This document shows positions 11,745-20,809 of a stretch of 64,000 bases of DNA, in pieces (position 1 is the stretch's first letter; every line of letters starts with the position of its first letter). The stretch covers positions 542,128 to 606,127 of the forward strand of contig WELB01000052.1 in NCBI GenBank assembly GCA_009602725.1. The letters are read 5' to 3'. Position numbers and translations under genes: made by a program. The notes beneath the pieces were generated by a model that was not told where the DNA came from, did not search any database, and saw only the letters and a program-made list of their open reading frames with translations. This DNA is from Spirogloea muscicola (Eukaryota > Streptophyta > Zygnematophyceae > Spirogloeales > Spirogloeaceae).

Positions 11745-11970
11745 GCGTCTTGCTCCTGTGGGCTCGCCTTTCACAGCCATCGCCTCCTTTTGGCAGGGCT
11801 TCTTCTCTTCATATTGGAAGAGCTATTTCTCCAGCATTCTGATACAGCCGTCCCCCATTTCCTTCCCACCGTACTATGTCGCCTTGTTTAATTTGCACTA
11901 GACTCTGCCTGAACACTATATTCGCTTGAATTGGCCTCCCTTTCATTTCATGCGCTCCGCGCGCCTTCTC
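11745..11970 (+). repeat. Retroelement tail next to UTP18 copy A
   Basis: A ctcgcctttcacagccatcgcc unit near 11762 is followed by ggaagagctatttctcc and, at about 11885-11965, by the second tail block: gactctgcctgaacac, cttgaattggcctccctttc, then catgcgctccgcgcgccttc. The reverse complement of this block occurs twice at 51.7-52.0 kb. It ends about 145 bp before the UTP18 start codon. Confidence 0.65.
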
Positions 11971-12111
11971 TATCCCACCACGCCCAGTTGCGTCTTTCTC
12001 CAGTTGGTCCCAGCTGACTTCTGGCTCCGCCTGGTCGCAGGGGTCGGGGTTTAAGCTCCGGATGCCACTCCCATCGGCCGCTCTGAACGCTGCTTCAGGC
12101 ACGCGACGGCG

Positions 12112-14451
12112 ATGGCGGCGGCCGCCGCAGGGCAGCGGCCCAAGCGGGCGCGCGGGCGTGCCACGGGCGTGCCGGAGCCGCCCGAGGAGCAGTTGGCTCG
12201 AGACGCCGCCGAGGCGCAGCGCCTGGAGACGGAGCTCTTCGGCAGCGGCGGCCTCTTTGCCTTCGCGCCGGCCCCGGAGGCCGGGCTCGACAGGGACGGC
12301 AACGGCGCCGGCGACGCCACGGAAGACGGCGACCGCGCCCAGCCCGGTGCCAGGCGACCGGCATGGGAGGACCCGGCAGACGCGGGCTTGGCCGTCGGCG
12401 TCGCCCACACCGCCCGCTTGCGCAAGCTGCGCCGCACGGAGGTTGAGGCCAGCTTCAGCGGCGCCGAGTACGCGCAGCGCCTGCGCGGGCAGCACGAGCG
12501 CCTGAACGCGGGAGCGGCTGCCTGGGCGGCCCTGCCGCCGCACCCTCGCCCGGGGCGGCTGCCGTCGTCGCTGCGCGCTGGAGATGAGGGCAGTGACGGT
12601 GACGATGGCGCCAGCGACGGCGACGAAGGGGTGGAAGAGAGGGCCTTGCTGGCGCCGCGAGGACGGGGTCGACTGCCGCAAGGCCTGCTGGAGACCACGC
12701 GCCTGGCCAACGCCAACCGCCAAGACCCCTCCAAGGCCGTCGTCCAGGTTGGCTTTGGTGCTTGGGCTTGTCCAAGGCCAGTGCCTTTTCAACGGTCGGC
12801 TTACATCTGTTTCGGTCGGTCTCCTGACCCTGGCGCTGTATCTTTCAGACGGTCAAGTTCCACCACAACGCACAGCTGCTCATGACCGCCGGCCTCGACA
12901 AGACACTCCGGTTCTTCCAGGTCCCCTTCGTTTGAACTCCTCAGCTACTCTCGGTCTCCCGTTCTGGTGGGTGGATAGACGTAGTCTGTTGCAGCTGGCC
13001 ATCAGGCGAGGCTTCAGGACGGCTTCCATCAGAAATACTGGAGATGGTAGTGGGGTGTCAGAGATGTACTGTGCCAGCCTCATTGTTGGTGGGCTTTAGA
13101 CATCTTCCTTGGTCGAGCGTGCTTCTCATCAGGCGGTCTGTCTGGCCTTGCACCAGCCAGGTGGATGGAAAGAAGAACCCAAAGGTGCAGAGCGTGTTTT
13201 TGGAGGACATGCCCGTGCACAAGGCCGCATTCACTGGACCAGGATCCCTGCAGGTGAATGCAAGACTGCTGAATCTGCAGAGCCCTGCAGCAGATTCCTC
13301 TGTCAAGCTACCTGGGTGGCAGCTCATTGGTGCAACCAGCAGCCTCTGACTGCAAGCTACTACTGTTTATACAGGTCCTTGCTGCCGGGAGGCGGCAGTG
13401 GTTCTATGTCTATGACATTGCAGCAGGCAAGGTTGAGCGCCTCGGGCCTCTCCACGGGAGGGAAGAGAAGAGCCTGGAGTCCTTTGTGGCATCGCCAAGC
13501 GTAGGGCAGAGCGGCGTTGTCGCATTCCTTGGCAATGATGGATACATCGTCCTAGTGTCTCAGAAAAGCTGGCAGTGGATTGGCAACCTCAAGATGAACG
13601 GCACTGCACGGACAGGTGACGGCACACAAGCTGCGCACCCCCATCTTTGCCCAGCTTTTGCAGTACTCCATCAAGTTGTTATACCTTATTGATCTTGAGG
13701 AGGAAAGGCTTTGGCTGAGCAGTATGCGAGATAGCCATGGCTCGTGTACCGTCAGCTAGAGGTACTTACAGATAGACCTGTCTTGCAATCCTCTTCCTTA
13801 CATACCGCATTCCTGTGGTGAACAGCTGCCTTTGCGGGCAGCGGCTACGAGCTGGTCACTGGTGGCGGCGATGGGGACATGTATCTGTGGGACCTGCGAA
13901 TGCAACGTTGCATTCATAAGAGGCGAGATGAGGGCTCTGTTGGGATCACGTCCCTCGCTCTGTCCTCGCAGGGGGGCCGCCGGTCCTTGGCCTGCGGCTC
14001 TGCACAGGGAGTGGTAAACATGTACGATGCTGAGAATATCCTCCAAGCAGGGACTTCTGAACCGAGCAAGGTAATGCATGCTACTTCTCTTTGTATGCCA
14101 ACTACAGGGGAAATTTGTTGTGCGTAACTAGAATTCTTTCAGTTTATTCATTGCCATTCCAGTGGTTGATCTCTCTACCTGCAGGTGCTGATGAACCTTA
14201 CCACCAGCGTTGACACACTCCAATACAACAGCGACGGAGACATCCTGGCCATGGCATCGCACATGCGCAAGGACGCGCTACGGTTGGTGCATGTTCCCTC
14301 TGGCACAGTGTTCTCCAACTGGCCAACGTCAAGGTCGCCGCTCCAATTTGTGCACTCGCTGGACTTCAGCCCAGGTGGCGCATACCTTGCCATTGGCAAT
14401 GCCCGAGGGCAAGCTCTCCTGTATCAATTGCACCACTATGCCGAGGCTTAG
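12112..14451 (+). CDS. UTP18: U3 snoRNA-associated protein 18 (UTP18), copy A
   Basis: Six exons: 12112-12747, 12849-12920, 13161-13253, 13375-13615, 13826-14070, 14185-14451; 517 aa, all phases closing. UTP18 is a WD40 protein of the UtpB module of the small-subunit processome and acts in the nucleolus in 18S rRNA maturation. The N-terminal 210 residues are Ala/Glu/Arg-rich and low complexity, as usual. The conserved part begins with V-K-F-H-H-N-A-Q-L-L-M-T-A-G-L-D and continues through D-G-K-K-N-P-K-V-Q-S, Y-V-Y-D-I-A-A-G-K, G-D-G-D-M-Y-L-W-D-L-R and F-S-P-G-G-A-Y-L-A-I-G-N to L-Y-Q-L-H-H-Y at the C-terminus, matching the human and plant proteins. The start was chosen at the first ATG shared by both copies. 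In the last exon, 11 of 12 differences from copy B are silent. Confidence 0.93.
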
Positions 14452-14579
14452 AAGCTTAGCTGCAGGTACTCCCTCCCCTCCCTGTACCTGCAAGCGACCG
14501 AGGTTCTCTATAGGGTCGTTAACTGGCAGCTGAGAGCCATGCTGATTGTAGTGCTTGTTTGTGCAATAAGACACGGCTA

Positions 14580-15265
14580 GGCCCACTTTCAATATATTAC
14601 AGTTGAGCAGAACATGCGGCATATCTTACGGAGACAGCTGGCTCACCAGCTGGCCAACCCGTGCAGGGCGCCGCGGACTTGCTCGCTCTCCTGCTGAAGT
14701 GGCTATTGCACTGGTGGCATTGTAGATCTACAGGCCCCTTATGTGAGCTCGGCTCCTCTCAGTCAGTGGAATACCATGCATTAACTTGCAGACTCTAGGT
14801 GGCAGTTGCATGGTTGCTGCCCTGTATGGACTGGTGCCCCTGAGGCCCCTGCAGGCCCCTGAAATCGCCTTGAAGTGCGTTCAATTTGGAGCCACCTTCA
14901 GGGTCACTTCTGTAAGCACTCGGCTCGCTTCCACAATATGGCAAGGCGGCTCGTTGTCCATTGGGCTGGGCCATTTGTCACAGAGCCCAGCGCTTGCACA
15001 TGTTAGCCGTAAGACCGTTCACTGGGCTCGCCATCCACAGCCACCCCCTCCTCAAACCCACCTACCAGCAGCGGAGCCACTGGTAGCTCGTTCCTGCTTG
15101 CAATTAATGTCCACGGGCGTTTGGGCTCGGTGGCTCCACACCCTCTAGCGGCTTGCGTGACAAGCGGTGGCCAACTGCAGGGGCAGCAGGTTGGGCAGCT
15201 GAACTCATCTTGCCGCCGGCTTGCCGGCCCTGTTGTGTTGCACGCATCTCTGGATCTTGCCGCAA
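14580..15265. other. Segment present in copy A, absent from copy B
   Basis: Copies A and B match up to gtgcaataagacacggctag (about 14560-14579 and 23275-23295) and again from ccaggccgtgccttg (about 15268 and 23310). In between, A has about 680 bp and B about 15 bp. The extra DNA holds weak tail-like motifs (ctgggctcgccatccacagcc near 15020-15040). I see no coding region. It is an insertion in A or a deletion in B. Confidence 0.6.
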
Positions 15266-16000
15266 TAATCCAGGCCGTGCCTTGATTTGCTGCCTCAAAA
15301 TGACAGCTGGGCGACCTTACCTGCTTCTACTCACTCCAACTTGCGGCTGTTGAGTAGGGGTTAGTCAGTGGCTATCAGCAATAGCCATTTCTCTTGGTTG
15401 GCTTTACCGTGGTGAGGCTCCCCCCTTCACCTTGTCCACTCATGTCGGGCTGGCTATTCAAAGCCACTGCCTCCTTCTAGACAAAGCGACTTTCTCCTGT
15501 GGGCACTTGACCGCTCCCTTTCCCCCAAAGTCAGGCCTGTGACCCCCACCTTGCCTTGCCACCTAGCTGCTCGCTCTGCAGCAGCTCCGCATAGTGTAGA
15601 CTCCACGTCTCCATCTTCATGCACTCGGCTGGCTACCTCGGCCGCCCTCGACTATCTCAGCCGCTCTCTTCTTGCCTGCTACAAGGACTTCAGGTGCTTG
15701 CATCGCATCTGCAAGCACCACCCACGGGCTTGCCGTGCTTTTATTGCCGCCTCTGGCCATTAGCCGGGCGAGTCCTTCGGGGCTGCTAGTCAATCCGACT
15801 TGCGGCTGTTGGATATTGAGCAGCCATCCATGAAAGTTGCGTGGTGTAGTTCATGCTCTCCGGCCCTTGGAATCCTTAACTCATGGGCTGGCCTCGCACA
15901 GCCATCGCCCCCTTGTAGAGATGCTACCTCGTTCAGACCTGGTCTATTCCTATTTGTCTGGCCTCACACTGCCATTGCCGGGCTTCACCTCGTCTGCCAC
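15266..16000 (+). repeat. Element debris between UTP18 and the SAM gene, copy A
   Basis: Two remnants of the conserved element C-terminus lie at about 15330-15362 (S-N-L-R-L-L-S-R-G stop) and about 15797-15830 (S-D-L-R-L-L). Tail motifs of the ggctgg...cacagcc type lie near 15450 and 15890-15925. The same remnants occur at the matching places in copy B (23378-23407 and 23817-23845), so the insertions predate the split of the two copies. Confidence 0.55.
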
Positions 16001-16135
16001 CACGACAACGTCCGCCACCACGTCGCCGTAGCGAGCGGGCGTGGCCGAGCTGCGGCGTCGCGGCCTGCGCCGCCAGCCCCCGGCCCCCTGCGGCGGCGCC
16101 GGCCCGCCGGGCTTCGGACTGCCGCAGGGCGCGCC

Positions 16136-18274
16136 ATGGCGGCGGGCGAGGACGAGGGCAGCAGCCTGCTGGAGGCGCCAGCGCCGCAGGCGATGGTGCC
16201 CGAGGACGCGGCGCAGGTGGCCCGGGAGCTGCGCATGCTCGAGCCCGACGTCATCCACCGTGAGAGCCCGACGCGCCGCCCTCCTCCCTCACACTGAACA
16301 GCTCCCGAGGCACGGACGACGTCCTGCCGGGCTTGTGGATGCAAAGGGGGCTCGACGCTGGCCGAGCAGCCGCTCTGGCTCTGGGCCACCATTTAGCTGC
16401 ACACCCGACGCGACCATTACGTCGAGAGCGACCCCTCTGTGTTGCTTACTTCCCCGTTGGTCACTGAGCGATGGTGCACTCCGGCTCCGCTGTTAGCTGC
16501 TGCAACTCCAGCTTCACAGCCTCTGGCGTGCTCGGTGCAAACTCAAGGTCTCAGGCGAGCGTGAAGGCGGCCTCACGCCGTGCGGCCCGCCTCTCTGCCG
16601 CCATGTGCAGACTGGAGCACAGAGCACGTTGTGCAGGAGTTTCTGAATCGGCTGGACCTGTCCTACCTCGCCGACACGTTCCAAAAGCACCGCGTCACGG
16701 GCCGCGTGCTGATGCAGCTCACTGAGGAGCACCTCCGGGAGATGGGCATCTCCTGCCTTGGGGACCGCCTCACCATCATGGAGAACCTGGTTGCCATCAA
16801 GGTTGATACTCCAAGATCTTCTGACAGTGTCAATCATTATCTTATTAATTTCTCTTAGAAAGCATGCGCGGTAGAAGCAACTGCTGAAGCTCTTCTGCAT
16901 GCAGCATACTGCCCGTTTGCTCCACACCTCAATAAACAAGTCAAAATGTGTCGTTCTTCATGTGCTGCCCTTATCTCGAGCACCTCGTGAAAAGAACTTG
17001 GCCAGCTTCGATTTCTGAAGCTCTGCACTGTACACACAGCATAAGAAGATTGAGGCTCAAAGGAATGCTCCGCTTTGGGTGGGCAGGACACCTGCCAGAG
17101 GATGTGCATACAATCATGGGTAATTATTCATCTGCACCTTCGCTGAATTTCTAGCCATGTCAAGCTCTACAATAGGATATAGCCCCAGCTTCCTGATGGT
17201 TGTCATATTGTACGGCTGATTCATACATTGCTCCTGGACAACAATACGACTGTTGCGATCGGGCTGCATGACTTGCAAGATACACCTAATCTGTTGTACA
17301 TGCAATGCACAACCCCTAAGTGCACGTGCACACTGAGTATGTTGTCATCTCCTTCATATTTCAATTATACAGCAAATAAGCGTGCTCTTGACCAGGATCT
17401 TAGGTTGGCTGCGGCGTGAGCTCTGCCCCTGCTGGATTGCTTTCACGTCTTGGCGCATTACCCAGCAGGGCATCCGCTGGACAACAATTCCGGCTCCCAT
17501 CGTTGCCTGTTGTGATGATGGTAAGAGATCGAGTATGAGGGTGACTTGCTGGTTGCTCGTGCTTGCATATTCATGCAAAGCATGCAGCAGGTGTTGTTGC
17601 TCTGAAGTGACCAGTTGCAACGGCACCCTGTCTTGCCAACCTTCAGATAATTGACGTACTGCCTTCATCAGTGGACGTGGTACTGCTGAAGGTGCTATTG
17701 AAGCGCAGAGTTGTTTACCTGGGTAAATGCTTTGTGCAGTTGATACATCATTCATAGACTTCCGGTTCCTGAAAGACATCGAGCTGGACGAGCGGAATCC
17801 GCAGTTCCTCTGCTGCTGTCAGGCTCACCAGGCAAGCTACTGGGCTTGAAAGCTGAACAGTATTTGTTTCTCTTGTGCTCAGTTCAGATCTGACATGTTT
17901 TCCTCACTGTGGCATAGCAGTGTCTTAATACCACCCTCGATGACAGATAACTGATGATGCTGGTGATAAGACGCAAGCTGCAGGACCTGTTGTCAAACGC
18001 ATAACCCCGTTTGATTGTCACTAGCTCATCTTTGTTGTGTTGTATAGGTGGTCATAAGGCGCCATGTTCTTTGTTGACTTGTCGTCGTCGCTTGTTGTCG
18101 TCTCAATCAATCACTGATGATACCATTGTCCACTAACAGGTGCGGCTGTATGCAAGCCAGCATGATGAGCGAAATGCAACAGAAGCAACAATCTCCATTC
18201 TCCATCCAGAAGCTAGTGAAGTAGAGCGCGTCATAAGAACCGCTTGGGCAGATGCTCGCCTTGTTGCTGACTAG
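16136..18274 (+). CDS. SAM-domain protein, copy A
   Basis: Exons supported on both copies: 16136-16259, 16611-16801, 17040-17119, 17396-17520, 17740-17831, and the last exon 18140-18274. A short exon around 17945-17995 is possible but its borders are unclear. After an acidic Ala/Glu start, exon 2 encodes a complete sterile alpha motif: W-S-T-E-H-V-V-Q-E-F-L ... L-T-E-E-H-L-R-E-M-G-I ... G-D-R-L-T-I-M-E-N-L. SAM domains mediate protein or RNA binding. The rest is unfamiliar: a Cys-rich piece (R-E-L-C-P-C-W ... P-I-V-A-C-C-D-D), then F-I-D-F-R-F-L-K-D-I-E-L-D with C-C-C, and a C-terminus A-T-I-S-I-L-H-P-E-A-S-E-V. The intron after the F-R-F-L-K exon starts with GC (CAG|GCAAGC). The tail resembles a PH-like fold by eye only. 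Function unknown. Confidence 0.7.
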
Positions 18275-18562
18275 GTGCAATCTGAGGTTTCAAGCTTCAG
18301 CACTGCAAGTCTGGGGAGTGATTATACTGGCAGTGCCTTAGAGAGCTAGCTGTAAACGAAGGTATATGTACAATATGTAAATCTAGTCATGCCAATAACA
18401 TTTGAAAAGATTTGTGGAATACCGCATCTTAGTCATCCTGACCATTCAATGGGAAGTCAGTACATGACTGAGCCAAAAATGCTCATCTGCCCAAAGGAAC
18501 GCAAGCAGTATTGGCATAAGCATCCTAATGTGCCGTTCACTTGCTTATGGGCCCGTGTTAAA

Positions 18563-20261
18563 TCAATCGGCTTGTCTCGTATGCAGAGTACTAGATTGAC
18601 CAGCACGATGCACAACACTCTGCTGCACTGTATTGCTCTTCCGCCACAAAATGCTGTGGCAGGCAGAGGCAGCAGAAACTACAATGATCCAAAGAAGTGG
18701 TAATCCAACAAGGCAACCACTTGGAGCAAGATTCAAGAGCGTCTGCAAAATTGGTAGCAAACCTGCACCAGTCAGTACTTATATGCAAGTGCCTGAACGA
18801 TTCACAACTATTGACGTTCAGGAAGTACAAACTGTCTACGCGATACGCTTCATCTTCCCACAGTCAGTCGCTTTAAAGCGATGCTTGAGTTTGTTGCATA
18901 TGATGTTCACTCACAGTAGATGCTGCTGCAAAGTGAAAAATGGGAGCATAATATTGGTGACTGCTGTTTTCCACATAACCGTCAAAAGCCATGATCATAG
19001 TAATTGCATGTATAATGAAGAAGGCAGAAGATGCGATTGCTGCATGCAGCACAATATAGGATGTCATCAGATTGCTTCAACCAAAGCATGTAGGGCTGCA
19101 TAGGAATACTGACGACACTGTGTACATATAACAACTTGCAATGAAAATTGTCAACAGCACACTACTCAAGACATCGACTTTAACCAGTGGTAGTCAAGAC
19201 TGTGCTTGGGCTTCACTAGACGTTGGTCTGACGGATTACCCATGGCCAGGAAAATAGGCATCTGGGGGCAAGCAGAGACATAGTATGTTGCTGGTCCCAT
19301 TGCAGGGGTCATGAGGCTCAGGAAGAACAGCAACGAGTGGGCCAGGCCATGACCGAACCCTGCAGCTGCACTTGGCAGGGGTGTCATCAAGCAACCACAC
19401 CAGTAGAGCAACTCAGAGCTTGCTCCGAGGAAGATGCATGTGGTAATCACCAAGGGAAGACATGGCTTCTGAGCCCATCGACTGATGGAGCTAAGAATTC
19501 AATGACATTGTCCAAGTACCCTCTCAATCTACACCAATAACTTCCTGTACCACCAGAAGAGCAAAGCCAGACGCAGGACCTCCTAAAGGGCAGGTTCTAG
19601 CTTGCCAGCAAGGGGTTGCCTCCCTGACTTCATGCACAATCGAGTGCTCATGGGATGCAGACACCACCAGGAACCAAACTACACGGGTATACATTAAAGC
19701 AGATCGTTCTTTGTGAGAGTCTGGGCATGCTAGTGCAAGTTCTTTACCTAAATAAATCTGCACCTTGTCACTGAAGGAAAGAGGCGCCTTTGATTGACGG
19801 CGAGCAATAAGTTGGAGAGCACGAAGTAGATGTCTGTATGCATGCAAGTAAAGATAGTGAGCATCAAGCAACTTGATGAGCTGGGGCTGTTGAAGTGGAG
19901 CTTACAAGCACGGCAGAGACCTACCAACTGACAGTGCAACTCTAAATCTGTGTGTGACTACGATTGTTGCTGCGCCGGAGAGGTTTCCACAGGTCTCTGG
20001 TGAAGGTATCAAGACGGCACAGCAAGACACACATGCTTAGAGCAGCATAAGAAGAGGAACAACACTCGGATTGTGATTTGGCGCTGCACTGCAGGAGGGT
20101 CAACTCGCCTGGCAATTCGCCAGAGCCCAATGCGAGCCAACTCCTGACAGGCGACGGCCACGAGCAGGAGCAAGGCCAGGAACCATGTGGGGGGCGCAGA
20201 GGGCAGGAGCAGGCGAGTGAGGCCAGCAGTCGCGATGATGGTGATGAGCCAGTAGAAGGTG
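18563..20261 (-). CDS. APH1: Gamma-secretase subunit APH1, copy A, lacking exon 1
   Basis: Exons 2-6 on the minus strand: 20109-20261, 19748-19833, 19240-19359, 18915-19039, 18563-18742. APH1 is a multi-pass ER/Golgi membrane protein that scaffolds presenilin in gamma-secretase. Seen: S-T-F-Y-W-L-I-T-I-I, A-C-Q-E-L-A-R, the hallmark G-F-G-H-G-L-A-H, M-I-M-A-F-D-G-Y, and the last helix G-C-L-V-G-L-P-L-L-W. Compared with copy B, exon 1 (M-T-V-A-A-F-V-G-C) is missing: homology ends at the N at 20565, where retroelement sequence begins. The last exon is intact here (acceptor tgcag followed by ACG CTC TTG). Intron 2 has a GC donor (CAG|GCGAGT). As assembled, this copy has no start codon. Confidence 0.85.
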
Positions 20262-20564
20262 CTGTGCAGGGGCAGGCAGGGGAAGGAGCGGGGGGGGGAA
20301 GTGAGCTGGTGGCCTCCCGGGCTCGACAACAAGCTGGCGGGCTTTAGTTTCTCGAGGGGATCGGGCCTTCTTAGGCTCTGCCCAAGCGCTGAGCCCCAAA
20401 GTTCGCCTCAGCGCGAGCCTCTGAGGCGAGATGTGGAGGAAAGGCGTCGCCGGGCCTCTGCCGGAGACGCCCTGCAATTGCGACTGTCGCGCTCGCCGTG
20501 GCACAAGCCCTCGGCCGCCCAGCAAGCCGACACGACGCAGTGGGGGCTGCGGGGGAGTGCTTGN

Positions 20565-20565
20565 G
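20565..20565. other. Single unresolved base at the duplication junction
   Basis: One isolated N sits exactly where homology to APH1 exon 1 (copy B) stops and a copy of the retroelement 3' end begins. This is the sort of place where an assembler may have joined two contigs across a repeat. Confidence 0.8.
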
Positions 20566-20765
20566 CTGGTCGCGCCCTTGCAGCAGCCTCTGGCTTGCGC
20601 AGCGGGGTTGCTCTTCCTCCCCTCAGCTCATCTGACTTCTTACTGCTGACACGGGGGTATTGAGGGCGCCCTGTCTGCCTAGCCTTTGGCTCCGTCATGA
20701 ACACCTGTATGCATCTGGCTGGCATTTCACAGCCGATTCTTTCATATCAGCAGCCGCTTTCCCTT
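20566..20765 (+). mobile_element. Retroelement 3' end at the junction of the two blocks
   Basis: The 190 or so bases from ctggtcgcgcccttgcagca to the run tcatatcagcagccgctttc are nearly identical to 43274-43470 (one difference noticed by eye). They encode the end of the element's C-terminal domain (R-A-G-R-A-L ... L-T-R-G-Y stop) and continue into its tail, with ggctggcatttcacagcc. Such closeness points to recent copies, in contrast to the worn copies elsewhere. Confidence 0.75.
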
Positions 20766-20809
20766 ACAGCGACGGCCGCTCTGGACGCCACTTCAGGCAC
20801 GCGACGGCG

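Larger units (their letters stand above)
12075..20564. repeat. Duplicated three-gene block, copy A
   Basis: This block carries UTP18 (+), a SAM-domain gene (+) and APH1 (-). It corresponds gene by gene, exon by exon and with the same exon lengths to 20771-28640. Similarity starts at ggccgctctg, some 37 bp before the UTP18 ATG, and stops at an isolated N at 20565. Introns and spacers differ by many substitutions and indels, including about 680 bp present only here (about 14580-15265). The two copies could be an old segmental duplication or two diverged haplotypes joined in one scaffold. Confidence 0.85.

Noticed and set aside
11195-11842. Plus-strand open frame, 215 codons
   Set aside because: Antisense shadow of acyltransferase exon 1 running on into element tail; Gly/Arg/Ala-rich composition only.
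11809-12792. Minus-strand frame of 327 codons over UTP18 exon 1, and its counterpart at 20747-21565
   Set aside because: Both lie antisense to the GC-rich, constrained UTP18 exon 1; open only because of codon composition.
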